64,000 bases of DNA from Rhizobium redzepovicii (GTDB lineage: Bacteria; Pseudomonadota; Alphaproteobacteria; Rhizobiales; Rhizobiaceae), in the NCBI RefSeq assembly GCF_019793435.1, contig NZ_JAILYH010000014.1, forward strand, positions 145,572 through 209,571, written 5' to 3'. Below, one piece after another: positions 52,518 through 60,965 of this stretch. Made by a program: the position numbers and the translations under genes. The notes beneath the pieces were generated by a model that did not search any database, had not been told where the DNA came from, and saw only the letters and a list, made by a program, of their open reading frames with translations. The first letter of the stretch is position 1. The number at the start of each line of letters is the position of its first letter.

Positions 52518-53344
52518 GCTACGCCGAAACGCTGATCCCGCCGCAGCCCGCACCGCGCGAAGTGATGAAGCCGGTCACGCCGGCGCGCATCGCCGGTTAT
52601 ATTCTCGTCGCCTTCTGGGCGGTATTCGGCGCTTTGCTGATGATCTCCGTGATAAACGGCTGGGATCCGGAAAAATTCGCTCGCTACGGACCGCGTTACC
52701 TCCACGGCCTCTGGGTCACGCTGAGCCTCGTTTTCATTTCCGTCATCTGCGGCGCAGTTCTGTCGCTGCCGCTTGCGGCGGCGCGCATGTCGAAGAACCG
52801 GGTGCTGAATGCGCTCGCCTATGGCTACATCTATTTCTTCCGCGGCACGCCGCTGCTTGCCCAGCTGTTCCTGGTCTATTACGGCCTCGGCGTATTCCGC
52901 CCGCAGCTTGAGGCCGTCGGCATCTGGTGGTTCTTCCGCGAAGCCTGGTATTGCGGCCTTTTTGCCATGACCATCAATACCGCGGCCTACCAAGCGGAAA
53001 TCCTTCGCGGCGCTGTCGAAAGCGTGCCGCACGGACAGCACGAAGCGGCCGCGGCCCTTGGCATCCACAGGTTCATCGCCTTCCGCAAGATCGTCCTGCC
53101 GCAGGCTCTCATCGTCGCCCTTCGCCCCTACGGCAACGAGATCATCCTTTTAATCAAGGGTTCGGCTGTTGTCGCCATCATCACCGTGCTCGACCTGATG
53201 GGCGAAACCCGCTACGCCTTCTCCCGCACCTTCGATTACCAGACCTATCTCTGGGCGGCGATCTTCTACCTCGCCATCGTCGAAGCGCTGCGCCATCTCT
53301 GGGCCTGGATCGAACGCCGCCTGACCCGGCATCTCAAGCGCTGA
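52514..53344 (+). CDS. Polar amino-acid ABC transporter permease 2 (HisM type)
   Basis: A 276-residue permease with the same fold: GLWVTLSLVFISVICGAVLSLP and FFRGTPLLAQLFLVYYGLG, with the EAA loop EAAAALGIHRFIAFRKIVLPQ (quoted in part). The start overlaps the preceding stop by four bases. No ATP-binding gene follows; the next gene is usg. The ATPase must come from elsewhere in the genome, as for other shared HisP-type ATPases. Confidence 0.9.
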   Translation: MSYAETLIPPQPAPREVMKPVTPARIAGYILVAFWAVFGALLMISVINGWDPEKFARYGPRYLHGLWVTLSLVFISVICGAVLSLPLAAARMSKNRVLNALAYGYIYFFRGTPLLAQLFLVYYGLGVFRPQLEAVGIWWFFREAWYCGLFAMTINTAAYQAEILRGAVESVPHGQHEAAAALGIHRFIAFRKIVLPQALIVALRPYGNEIILLIKGSAVVAIITVLDLMGETRYAFSRTFDYQTYLWAAIFYLAIVEALRHLWAWIERRLTRHLKR

Positions 53345-53507
53345 CCCCTGCGGTCCGGCTTGGCAGCACTCTCGGAGAGATGCTGCCAAGCCATTGATAT
53401 CAAAAATAAATTGTCCTTTTATGAAGTATCTGTAAAGCTTCCGTTAACCACTCGCATGTTTCCATATCATGTAGCGCTAATAAGCGCGCGAGTGGGGACG
53501 AGAAGAA

Positions 53508-53783
53508 GTGAACACGATGCACAAGGACATGGAAAAACAACTGCAGGGCTATGGTCTGACGACCGCCCAGATCCTCTACCACCTGCCGGATCATCCGGCA
53601 ATTCTGCAGACTTATGTCTGGCAGGAATATGATCTCGCCCCCGATTTCCCCGAAATGCGCGGATTCCTGAAATTCTGGGAAGAAAAGCTCGACGGACCGC
53701 TGCACTCGGTGCGCTACATCCACCGCAAGCTGATCTCGGCAACCGAGTGGCGGGCGCTGAAGGGAGAGTTCATCCTGCACTGA
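53508..53783 (+). CDS. Usg family protein
   Basis: A 91-residue protein of the Usg family, named from a gene upstream of a tryptophan operon in Caulobacter. The core LTTAQILYHLPDHPAILQTYVWQEYDLAPDFPEM is characteristic (read here as LTTAQILYHLPDHP and QEYDLAPDFPEM), followed by EEKLDGPLHSVR. Function is not known. The GTG start is inferred; the fourth residue is an internal Met. It is not next to trp genes here, and it stands alone. Confidence 0.85.
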   Translation: MNTMHKDMEKQLQGYGLTTAQILYHLPDHPAILQTYVWQEYDLAPDFPEMRGFLKFWEEKLDGPLHSVRYIHRKLISATEWRALKGEFILH

Positions 53784-53799
53784 TCCGGCTTGCGCAGCA

Positions 53800-54525
53800 T
53801 CAGACATGCGCCTCGCCATGGCCGAATTCGCCTTGGTCGCGGACTGGGCTGAGCGCAAAACAGAGGATGCCGAGGTAGAAGACGGCAACGATGACAATGA
53901 CCGCAAGGCCTGGAATGGGCCCCAGCACGGCATTGTCGATGACATAGGTCCAGGACTGCGCCTGCAGCGCCGGCATGCCCTCCGTCTGCAGTTTCGGCGT
54001 CGAGATCTTCAGGCACCAAGCAAGAAACAGGATGGAATACATCCAGACGTAATTGCGTTTGAGCCGGCGGTGCATCGCGTCCCGATAGCTGAGCAGGAAA
54101 CGCGGTTTGCGCAGGCTGCTGGCGACCACCGCGGCCCATTCTCTGCCGGCCCCCGCGTCTGGCGCCAGAATCTGCGCAAAATAGCTGCGCTCGATCTGGC
54201 GGATGCGGGCGCGGTAGATGTCGAAGAAGCGGTAGCGCCGCGCCTCGATAATCAGAAGCAGCGTCACCAGCATCATCCCGAACAGCAGAACGCCGTGATG
54301 CGAGGTCGGCGTCGACAGCGACACCGAAAGCAGCGCCGCCACCACGGTGATCGCCCAATTGGATGTCCGGTCGATGCGGTCGCGCCAGCTCGTCATCCGT
54401 CCGAGTTCGCCGCGGTAATAATGGCTGAGCGTATTGGTAATCTCGCCCGGCGTACCAGGCAGCAGCAACGCCCGCGCAGCCTCTCCTTCCAACACCGATG
54501 ACGTCCGTTCTTGCTCCGATTTCAT
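53800..54525 (-). CDS. DUF2270 membrane protein
   Basis: A 241-residue protein with at least four hydrophobic segments: residues about 53-74, 78-96, 168-188 and 205-230. The middle loop LIIEARRYRFFDIYRARIRQIERSYFA matches the DUF2270 family; function is not established. The frame is open well upstream, but the ATG at 54525 follows AAGGGAGGAAAAGCC and gives the usual family start. It is convergent with usg, and its start faces the TPR-methyltransferase. Confidence 0.82.
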   Translation of the reverse strand: MKSEQERTSSVLEGEAARALLLPGTPGEITNTLSHYYRGELGRMTSWRDRIDRTSNWAITVVAALLSVSLSTPTSHHGVLLFGMMLVTLLLIIEARRYRFFDIYRARIRQIERSYFAQILAPDAGAGREWAAVVASSLRKPRFLLSYRDAMHRRLKRNYVWMYSILFLAWCLKISTPKLQTEGMPALQAQSWTYVIDNAVLGPIPGLAVIVIVAVFYLGILCFALSPVRDQGEFGHGEAHV

Positions 54526-54639
54526 GGCTTTTCCTCCCTTCGTCTTGTTTTTGGCCATTCTGCGCCCACAGCCACGCCATTGCAAAACATCGAAAGCCGC
54601 CTTAGACGCATGCGTGAAACAAAAGGACGGCGGACTGTT

Positions 54640-55458
54640 ATGGCAAAGAAGATCGACGAAGAAGCCCTTGGCGAGGCCTATAACCGCGCTCTGGCGCTGG
54701 AAAAGGCCGGCGATGTCGACGCGGCCGTTGCAGCCTATGAGGAGGTCCTGGCGATCGATCCCGACGACCACGGCGGTGCAGCGGTGCGCATCGCCGCGAT
54801 GGGTCGGGGCGAGACGCCGGTCAGGGCGCCGGACGCCTATATCGAGACCTTGTTCGACCAGCATGCCGAGGTTTTCGAAGACGTGCTCGTCGAGCAGCTC
54901 GGCTATCACGTGCCGATGCTGGTGCGCCAGCGGCTGCAGGCGCTGAAGCTCGGGCCGTTCAAGCGGCTGCTCGATCTCGGCTGCGGCACGGGCCTCACCG
55001 GCGGCGCGCTGCGCGACCTCTGCGCGGATATGACTGGGCTCGACATTTCGGAGAAGATGGTCGAGATCGCCCATGAGAAGGATCTCTACGAGACGCTCTT
55101 CGTCGCCGAGGTCGAGGACTTCCTCGACGACAATGATGAGGAAGCCTTCGACATCATCACGGCCACCGACGTGCTGCCCTATCTCGGCGCGCTCGAACCG
55201 CTGTTCTTCGGCGCAGCCGAGAACCTGACCTCCGGCGGCCTGTTCATCTTCTCCTCGGAAACCCTGCCGGAGGAGACCCTTGCAGGCCGCGCCTACATGG
55301 TCGGCCCACACCAGCGCTTCGCCCATGCCGACGCCTATGTGAAAGAACGCCTGGCGGCTACCGGTTTCGAACTCGTCGAGATATCGGATATCAACGTGCG
55401 CATGGAAGACGGCCAGCCAACGCCCGGCCATCTGGTGATCGCGAGATATATCGGTTGA
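54640..55458 (+). CDS. TPR-containing SAM-dependent methyltransferase
   Basis: A 272-residue protein. A short tetratricopeptide-like segment (residues about 8-45, AYNRALALEKAGDVDAAVAAYEEVLAIDP) precedes a class I methyltransferase with motif I LLDLGCGTGLTGG, motif II GLDISEKMVEIA and motif post-I ITATDVLPYLGALEP. It resembles proteins annotated as methyltransferases for lipids or quinone precursors, but the target is unknown. The ATG at 54640 follows AAAGGACGGCGG. It is divergent from the DUF2270 gene. Confidence 0.87.
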   Translation: MAKKIDEEALGEAYNRALALEKAGDVDAAVAAYEEVLAIDPDDHGGAAVRIAAMGRGETPVRAPDAYIETLFDQHAEVFEDVLVEQLGYHVPMLVRQRLQALKLGPFKRLLDLGCGTGLTGGALRDLCADMTGLDISEKMVEIAHEKDLYETLFVAEVEDFLDDNDEEAFDIITATDVLPYLGALEPLFFGAAENLTSGGLFIFSSETLPEETLAGRAYMVGPHQRFAHADAYVKERLAATGFELVEISDINVRMEDGQPTPGHLVIARYIG

Positions 55459-55559
55459 TACAATAGTTTCACGATCGACGAACTATCTGTTGCGCATTCC
55501 TTTCCGACCTGATACTTAGTCGGTCGGTAAAGTTTCCGCCTAACAGGAAAGGTCGCCGC

Positions 55560-56246
55560 ATGTCGCTCGTGTTCTATGGGCATCCGCTCGCCTCCTTCTG
55601 CCACAAAGTGCTGATCGCGCTTTACGAAAACGGCACACCCTTCGAAAACCGCCTCGTCGATCTCTCCGACGAGACCTCGCGCGCTGATCTTTTCCGCTTC
55701 TGGCCGATCGGCAAGATGCCGCTGCTGCGGGACGAAGCGCGCGACAGCACGGTTCCCGAGACGTCGATCATCATCGAATATCTCGATCACTATTATCCCG
55801 GCCCCGTTTCCCTGCTGCCGCTGGAAATCGACCGGGCACTGCAGGTCCGCCTCTGGGATCGCTTCTTCGACAATTATGTCCAGGCGCCGATGCAGACCAT
55901 CGTCAGCAATCGCCGGCGCCCCGAGGGCAAGGAGGACGAGACAGAGGTGGCCGGCTGCAAGGCAACGCTTGCCACCGCCTATGCGATGATCGAAAAACAG
56001 CTCTCGGAGAGCTCATGGATCTCGGGCGAGGCCTTCACCATGGCCGATTGCGGCGCAGCACCCGCCCTCTTCTACGCCGAGACGCTGGTCCCGTTTTTAG
56101 AGGAGCAGCCGAAGCTTCGCGCCTACTACGACCGGCTGCTCGCCCGCCCATCCTTTGCAAGGGCGCTGGAAGAGGCCCGCCCCTATTTCAAGTTCTATCC
56201 CTACCATGACAGGCTGCCCATCCGCTTCCGGGATGCCGCGGGATGA
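55560..56246 (+). CDS. Glutathione S-transferase
   Basis: A 228-residue GST with thioredoxin-fold N-domain (PLASFCHKVLIALYENG, IGKMPLLRDEA, PETSIIIEYLDHYYPG) and helical C-domain (SWISGEAFTMADCGAAPALF). The start at 55560 follows ACAGGAAAGGTCGC. It overlaps the ArsR gene by four bases (ATGA). The glutathione conjugation target is unknown; the chain position suggests it belongs with the ArsR-SRPBCC pair. Confidence 0.9.
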   Translation: MSLVFYGHPLASFCHKVLIALYENGTPFENRLVDLSDETSRADLFRFWPIGKMPLLRDEARDSTVPETSIIIEYLDHYYPGPVSLLPLEIDRALQVRLWDRFFDNYVQAPMQTIVSNRRRPEGKEDETEVAGCKATLATAYAMIEKQLSESSWISGEAFTMADCGAAPALFYAETLVPFLEEQPKLRAYYDRLLARPSFARALEEARPYFKFYPYHDRLPIRFRDAAG

Positions 56247-56584
56247 TTGACGGCCAGGCGGGTCTCGACCGCATGTTCCACGCGCTTTCCGATCGCAGCC
56301 GCCGCGGCATGATCGACCGCCTCGGCCGCGGCCCGGCTTCCGTCACCGAGCTGGCCGCGCCGCTTGCGGTTGCCCTGCCGACAGTAATGAAACATCTGCA
56401 GGTGCTGGAGGAAAGCGGCCTCGTACTCTCCGAAAAATCCGGCCGGGTGCGAACCTACCGCCTGCAGCAGGGCGCGCTTGCCGCCGTCGAGCGCTGGGTG
56501 GAACAGCGAAAGAGCCGCTGGAACGCTACCTTCGACAGGCTGGATCAATATCTCGCCGAAGAGCCGGAGACCTTTTCCGAATGA
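56243..56584 (+). CDS. ArsR-family regulator, + strand cassette
   Basis: A 113-residue winged-helix repressor of the ArsR type: LDRMFHALSDRSRRGMIDRL, ASVTELAAPLAVALPTVMKHL and SEKSGRVRTYRLQ. No Cys-x-Cys metal site is visible, so it does not look like a metal sensor of the classic kind. It overlaps the GST gene upstream and the SRPBCC gene downstream by four bases each, forming one coupled operon. Such ArsR-SRPBCC pairs are widespread; the inducer is not known. Confidence 0.9.
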   Translation: MIDGQAGLDRMFHALSDRSRRGMIDRLGRGPASVTELAAPLAVALPTVMKHLQVLEESGLVLSEKSGRVRTYRLQQGALAAVERWVEQRKSRWNATFDRLDQYLAEEPETFSE

Positions 56585-57057
56585 CAACACGATCCGCCGA
56601 ACACACCACCCTCGTCATCGAGCGGCGCCTGAAGGCGCCGGTCGCCCGCGTCTTCCGCGCCTGGTCGATACCGGAGGCCAAGCGCCAATGGTTCGCCTGC
56701 CACGGCGAATGGGCGCCGCTGGAATACGGACTCGACTTCCGTCCCGGTGGCACCGAGCGGAATCATGTCGCCGATACCGACGGACTTTTGCATGCTTTTG
56801 ACGCCCATTACATCGATATCGTGCCCGATGTCCGCATCATCTATGCCTATGAGATGAAGCTCGGTGAAAGGCGTATCTCCGCCTCGCTCGCCACCGTCGC
56901 CTTCGAAGCCGACCCCGAGGGCACCAGGATGATCTTTACTGAACAGGTGGTCTTTCTCGACGGCTACGCCGACAACGGCGCACGCCTCCAGGGCACGGAA
57001 ATCGGCCTCGACAATCTGGAACTCTTCCTAGAGCGCGAGGCGAACCCGATCCACTGA
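56581..57057 (+). CDS. SRPBCC/AHSA1-domain protein, + strand cassette
   Basis: A 158-residue START-like protein of the AHSA1 group: VIERRLKAPVARVFRAWSIPEAKRQWF at the front and the FTEQVVFLDGYAD region in the second half. AHSA1 relatives bind small hydrophobic ligands or Hsp90-like clients. It overlaps the ArsR gene by four bases. A second, separate ArsR-SRPBCC pair lies on the opposite strand at 58400-59130. Confidence 0.88.
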   Translation: MTTRSAEHTTLVIERRLKAPVARVFRAWSIPEAKRQWFACHGEWAPLEYGLDFRPGGTERNHVADTDGLLHAFDAHYIDIVPDVRIIYAYEMKLGERRISASLATVAFEADPEGTRMIFTEQVVFLDGYADNGARLQGTEIGLDNLELFLEREANPIH

Positions 57058-57160
57058 TGCATGTCGCCCGGAAGTGTGCAGCGGTTCCGGGATAGCGACA
57101 TGCATCAAAACAAAGAGCTAAAGCGCGTCGCATGAATCAAGTTTGATGCGACGCGTTTTA
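57055..57160. repeat. RIME-like intergenic element with two palindromes
   Basis: Palindrome one joins TGATGCATGTCGCCCGGAA (57055-57073) with TTCCGGGATAGCGACATGCATCA (57085-57107). Palindrome two joins AAAGCGCGTCGCAT (57120-57133) with ATGCGACGCGTTTT (57146-57159). The two-palindrome build of about 105 bases matches the RIME class known from Rhizobium and Sinorhizobium. The left end overlaps the SRPBCC stop codon by three bases. Confidence 0.8.
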
Positions 57161-57183
57161 GAGCATTTTCGCTTTTCTGCTAA

Positions 57184-57633
57184 TCACGACGATTTCTTCC
57201 CGGAGGCGGCGGCCTTTGCTGACATATTCAAGGCTGCGGCGGCGCGAAAGAGCGTCTTCAACGCCTCCTCGTCGATCTCGTCGCCCTCATGGAAATCGAT
57301 GGCCCGCCTCGTGTTGCCGTCGAGGCTGGAATTGAAGAGACCCGAGGGGTCCTGCAAAGAGGCGCCCTTGGCGAAGGTCAGCTTCACCGCGTTCTTATAG
57401 GTCTCGCCGGTGCAGATGATGCCGGAACGCTCCCACACCGGAACCCCTCGCCACTTCCATTCCTCGACCACCTCGGGCTCGGCCTGCTTGATGAGCGCAC
57501 GGATTCGGGCGAGCATTTCGCCGCGCCAATCGCCGAGTTCCTTGATCCTCGCGTCGATCAGTTGAGACGGCGAGGCTCCCCCATTTGCGTCCCCGGAATC
57601 CCTCGTCTTCATGGCTGCTGTCGCTTTCTTCAT
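57184..57633 (-). CDS. DUF1801 protein 1
   Basis: A 149-residue protein of the DUF1801/YdhG-type family: LIDARIKELGDWRGEMLARI, EVVEEWKWRGVPVWERSGIICTGE and TFAKGASLQDPSGLFN. The fold relates to iron-binding frataxin-like proteins; the role is unknown. ATG at 57633 follows GGGAGGAACT; an earlier ATG at 57651 lacks a site. It is the last gene of the minus-strand group that starts at the ArsR gene 59130. Confidence 0.85.
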   Translation of the reverse strand: MKKATAAMKTRDSGDANGGASPSQLIDARIKELGDWRGEMLARIRALIKQAEPEVVEEWKWRGVPVWERSGIICTGETYKNAVKLTFAKGASLQDPSGLFNSSLDGNTRRAIDFHEGDEIDEEALKTLFRAAAALNMSAKAAASGKKSS

Positions 57634-57668
57634 AGTTCCTCCCGCCCTCATGCGAGGGGTATTCGTTG

Positions 57669-58139
57669 TTACATCCGTTCGCCGGGCAGTTGGCTGGCCT
57701 GCTCCACCCAGGCGGCAAGCTGGGCGTCATCGATTTCGTCGTCCTCGCGGATATCGAGGTAGCGGACTTCCTTCTGCTTGGAATAGCCGGGCGGCAGAGG
57801 CTGCAGCGACGCACCCCGGAAGAATGCCACCTTGACGTATTTCGTGAAGCAATGAATGCCGAGGAACCAGCCCTGCCCTTCGATGCCGTAGAACGGCGAG
57901 TTCCATTTGACTGCCTTATGCACGTTGGGCACGGTACGCGTGATCAGTGCATCGAGGCGGCGCCCGACATCGCTTTTCCAGCCCGGCATCGCGGCGATAT
58001 AGGCCTGCACCGGAGCTTCGCCGTAACCCTTGGCGATCTGCGGATTGCCGCCCGAAAGAAGGGTCGGCTCTGCAGCGGCCGGCTTGGCGGCGGTCTTCTC
58101 GGTGAGTGTCACCTGGGTCTTGGACGTCTTGCCGGCCAT
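57669..58139 (-). CDS. DUF1801 protein 2
   Basis: A 156-residue protein of the same DUF1801 family, with PVQAYIAAMPGWKSDVGRRLDALI, VKWNSPFYGIEGQGWFLGI and KVAFFRGASLQPLPPG. A Lys/Thr/Ala-rich N-terminal extension of about 35 residues precedes the domain. The ATG at 58139 gives MAGKTSKTQV. Little identity with the neighbouring DUF1801 protein beyond the fold motifs, so an old duplication or independent recruitment. Confidence 0.85.
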   Translation of the reverse strand: MAGKTSKTQVTLTEKTAAKPAAAEPTLLSGGNPQIAKGYGEAPVQAYIAAMPGWKSDVGRRLDALITRTVPNVHKAVKWNSPFYGIEGQGWFLGIHCFTKYVKVAFFRGASLQPLPPGYSKQKEVRYLDIREDDEIDDAQLAAWVEQASQLPGERM

Positions 58140-58149
58140 TGCGTCACTC

Positions 58150-58356
58150 CTATCTCCCACGCCATCTGGCAGCATAAGGCAGCGGGAAGAGGTAAGGACC
58201 GGTCAGCAATAGCAGGCCAAGCGGCAGCGATGCCAAGACGCCGCCCCAGACGGTCGATTTCTCCTGTACCATGGCGATAATATTGACAATAACCGCCACG
58301 GTAAAGGCAACGGACAGCCACCGGTGGCGCTGACGCAACCAGCTGTTCCGGTTCAA
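58150..58356 (-). CDS. Small membrane protein
   Basis: A 68-residue protein with two hydrophobic helices (RWLSVAFTVAVIVNIIAMV and LASLPLGLLLLTGPYLFPL). It lies between the SRPBCC gene and DUF1801 protein 2 with short gaps, all on the same strand. No family was recognised. Ribosome site is GGGGGGAGGTCCC just upstream of ATG 58356. Confidence 0.7.
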   Translation of the reverse strand: MNRNSWLRQRHRWLSVAFTVAVIVNIIAMVQEKSTVWGGVLASLPLGLLLLTGPYLFPLPYAARWRGR

Positions 58357-58399
58357 TGGGACCTCCCCCCGTTTGCATCAGCCGAAGCGACGGGCGGCC

Positions 58400-58810
58400 T
58401 CACTCCATTCGCGCCAGCACCTGCTCCAGATTTGCAAGGAACTGCGTCCACCCGCTCCTGGCGCCGCCGTAAGCCTGCCGCTGATCCGGCCGGAAACCCG
58501 ACTGCTCCATGCGCAGATGCGTGCCCGTACCGGTCGGAGTGAGAGTCCAGGTGACGGTGCTTTCAAGACCGTAGGCATCCCAGCTATAGGACAGGGTCTT
58601 GTTCGGCTCGACCTCCAGAACCTTGCAGTCGACCGAACCCCAATCAGCGTTGAAGCTGAAGCGATGATCAACGGCCGGCTTGAAGTCGCTTTTCATCAGC
58701 CACTCCTGGATCAGGTGCGGCTGCGTGAGCGCCCGCCAGATCTTTTCCGAAGGAAAAGGGATTTCCCGTTCGATGACGACGGAGCGCGTTTCTGTCGATA
58801 TGTCGGTCAT
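58400..58810 (-). CDS. SRPBCC/AHSA1-domain protein, minus-strand cassette
   Basis: A 136-residue START-like protein: VIEREIPFPSEKIWRALTQP at the front and STVTWTLTPTGTGTHLRMEQSGF in the last third. It overlaps the ArsR gene by four bases (ATGA). Sequence is distinct from the plus-strand SRPBCC protein. Confidence 0.9.
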   Translation of the reverse strand: MTDISTETRSVVIEREIPFPSEKIWRALTQPHLIQEWLMKSDFKPAVDHRFSFNADWGSVDCKVLEVEPNKTLSYSWDAYGLESTVTWTLTPTGTGTHLRMEQSGFRPDQRQAYGGARSGWTQFLANLEQVLARME

Positions 58811-59130
58811 TGATCCATCCTTTTCAGCAAATCTTCGAGATCGTTGAAGCGGTTTTGCCAGAACCCGGCCATCTCGCTGGTCCAGTCGACCAGCGGAGCA
58901 AGCGCACCGAGCTGCGCGCTATAATGCGTCTGGCGGCCCTCGTGGCGGTCGCGTACCAATCCGGCCTGCTTCAATATGCCGAGATGTTTTGAGACGACCG
59001 GCTGCGAGACCCCGGCCCGGGCCGTCAGAGCCCCGACCGTCTTCTCCCCTTCCCGGCACAACCGCTCGAACAGAGCCCGCCGGGTCGGATCAGCGAGCGT
59101 TTTGAACAGCGTGTCTTGAACATCGGACAT
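58807..59130 (-). CDS. ArsR-family regulator, minus-strand cassette
   Basis: A 107-residue winged-helix regulator: LFKTLADPTRRALFERLCREG, TARAGVSQPVVSKHLGILKQAG and DRHEGRQTHYSAQ. It has a Cys in ERLCREGE but no CxC pair. First gene of the five-gene minus-strand group (ArsR, SRPBCC, small membrane protein, two DUF1801). An inverted repeat upstream at 59159-59188 is a candidate operator. Confidence 0.92.
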   Translation of the reverse strand: MSDVQDTLFKTLADPTRRALFERLCREGEKTVGALTARAGVSQPVVSKHLGILKQAGLVRDRHEGRQTHYSAQLGALAPLVDWTSEMAGFWQNRFNDLEDLLKRMDQ

Positions 59131-59158
59131 TTTAGATCAATACCTATTCAGCTATGGA

Positions 59159-59188
59159 TTAACGTATAGCTACGCAGGTATGCGTTAG
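59159..59188. promoter_or_regulatory. Candidate ArsR operator
   Basis: TTAACGTATA and TATGCGTTAG form an inverted repeat with eight of ten pairs matched around a 10-base spacer. It lies 29 bases upstream of the ArsR start, in the place expected for autorepression. Confidence 0.5.
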
Positions 59189-59468
59189 TCAAGGGCTAAA
59201 ACGAAAAACACTGAATAGGTGAGCTTGCTGACCAGAGCCCGCAACGAACTCGCCGCTGGAGAAAAAACCGTCAGCGATTTAAACATAGCTCATTGACTAT
59301 ACATCGACGCGTCTCCGCTAGCTCACGCGCGCCGGGACGATTTCCGCTAGGCTGGCACGAGGAGCCGAAGTGGGCATAGCCACATACACCTGCACGTCAG
59401 TTGGCAACAGGACGCCAAAAGCCGCGAGCGGCTTCCGGCGATGTCGGACTTACCCGCTTCGTTCGACC
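59189..59468. other. Intergenic region between ArsR promoter and ssuD-like gene
   Basis: About 280 bases. No plausible gene, terminator or repeat was found; frames here are shadows of low quality. Confidence 0.4.
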
Positions 59469-60644
59469 TCAGGAACCGGAAACGACCTTCAGATTGCCGC
59501 CATGGCTGCCGCCTGCGAAAACCTGCTTGCGGCCGAACTCGTTGTTGAAGGCCAGGCGCTGCTGCTCGCGGGTAATGCCGAGTTCGGGGAAGAGCAGCTC
59601 GGCGACGCGATAGGCTTCTTCCAGGTGCGGATAACCGGAGCCGATGACCGTATCTATGCCGATGTCCTGATATTCGGCAAGGCGTGCGGCCACCGTCTTC
59701 GGCGAGCCCACAAGCGCCGTGCCCGCACCAGCGCGAACCAGGCCGACGCCGGCCCAAAGATTCGGCGAGACCTCAAGTTTGTCGCGGCGGCCGCCGTGAA
59801 GGGCAGCCATCCGCTTCTGGCCGACCGAGTCCGACTCATGAACGAAGCGCTCCTGCGCCTCGCGGATCGTATCGTCGTCGAGATGACGGATCAGCCGTTC
59901 CGCCGCCTCCCATGCCTCCTCGTCGGTTTCGCGCACGATGAAGTGCAGGCGGATGCCGAAGCTCACCTCGCGGCCGCGCTCGGCGGCGGCCTTGCGCACC
60001 TTGGCGACCTTTTCGGCCACTTGCGCCGGCGGCTCGCCCCAGGTTAGATACTTGTCGACGCGGCCGACCGAGAAATCGATGCCGGCATCCGACGAGCCGC
60101 CGAAATAGAGCGGCGGACGCGGGTTCTGCACCGAGGGAAAGCCGAGGCGCGCATTGGTCGCCTTGATATATTTGCCGTCGAAACTTGCCGTGCCCTTGTC
60201 AAGCAGTTCCTCAAAGACGGTGAAAAACTCCTCGGCATGGGCATAACGCTCGTCATGCTCGAGATGGATGCCATCACCGGCAAGCTCTGCCGGACTGCCA
60301 CCAACAACGATATTAAGCAGCAGGCGGCCGTTGGAAATGCGGTCGAGCGTCGTCGCCAGACGCGCGTAATAAGCCGGTGAGGCCGTGCCCGGGCGGATCG
60401 CCACCAGGAACTGCAGTTTGTCGGTCTTAGCCGCGAGCGCCGCCGCCGTCACGAAGGACTCCTCGCAGGCAACCCCGGTCGGCAGCAGCACGCCGGAATA
60501 GCCGAGACGATCGACAGCCTGGGCGATCTGCGTGAGATAGCCGATTTCGGGCGCGCGATTAAGATCGGCGGAACCGAGATAGGTGCCGTCGCCCGACGTC
60601 GGGATGAACCAGAGGAAGTTGATGGGATCGGATGTGGCGGTCAT
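59469..60644 (-). CDS. ssuD: SsuD-type alkanesulfonate monooxygenase
   Basis: A 391-residue FMN-dependent luciferase-like monooxygenase that releases sulfite from alkanesulfonates under sulfate starvation. FLWFIPTSGDGTYLGS, GVLLPTGVACEESFV, ARLATTLDRISNGRLLLNIVVGG (quoted in part) and DKYLTWGEPPAQVAEKV are close to SsuD. The usual transporter genes ssuABC and reductase ssuE are not in the window, so the flavin reductase partner must come from elsewhere. ATG at 60644 gives MTATSDPINFLWF; length matches SsuD. Confidence 0.87.
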   Translation of the reverse strand: MTATSDPINFLWFIPTSGDGTYLGSADLNRAPEIGYLTQIAQAVDRLGYSGVLLPTGVACEESFVTAAALAAKTDKLQFLVAIRPGTASPAYYARLATTLDRISNGRLLLNIVVGGSPAELAGDGIHLEHDERYAHAEEFFTVFEELLDKGTASFDGKYIKATNARLGFPSVQNPRPPLYFGGSSDAGIDFSVGRVDKYLTWGEPPAQVAEKVAKVRKAAAERGREVSFGIRLHFIVRETDEEAWEAAERLIRHLDDDTIREAQERFVHESDSVGQKRMAALHGGRRDKLEVSPNLWAGVGLVRAGAGTALVGSPKTVAARLAEYQDIGIDTVIGSGYPHLEEAYRVAELLFPELGITREQQRLAFNNEFGRKQVFAGGSHGGNLKVVSGS

Positions 60645-60965
60645 GGAAACGGTCCTTTGCTGTGAAATTCGAAAGTCGGCCCGCGCGGTTTAGCTGGCCC
60701 TTGGCAAGCGTGCAGAACGTGCGCCGGCCTGGGAGGATGGCGGTGCGGCGGGAGGGGAATGCCGGGCTCATCTGCGCGTGAACATCTGAAATACCTGTCG
60801 ATCGATGGCGCGGCCGGATGCCTTGAGCCATCGCTCGTCGGAATACTGGCATAGACTATAAATTATATCGACAATATCAACTTGCCATTGTTGTCCGCTT
60901 GGGGGAATAATTTTCCCAGTTCCGTCGCTTGCCGGCAAACGCCTGCTGATAGCAGCCTTCCGCCG
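60645..60965. other. Region upstream of the ssuD-like gene
   Basis: About 320 bases. A very AT-rich stretch (TATAAATTATAT, about 60855-60866) stands out and could form part of a promoter. No gene is supported. Confidence 0.45.
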
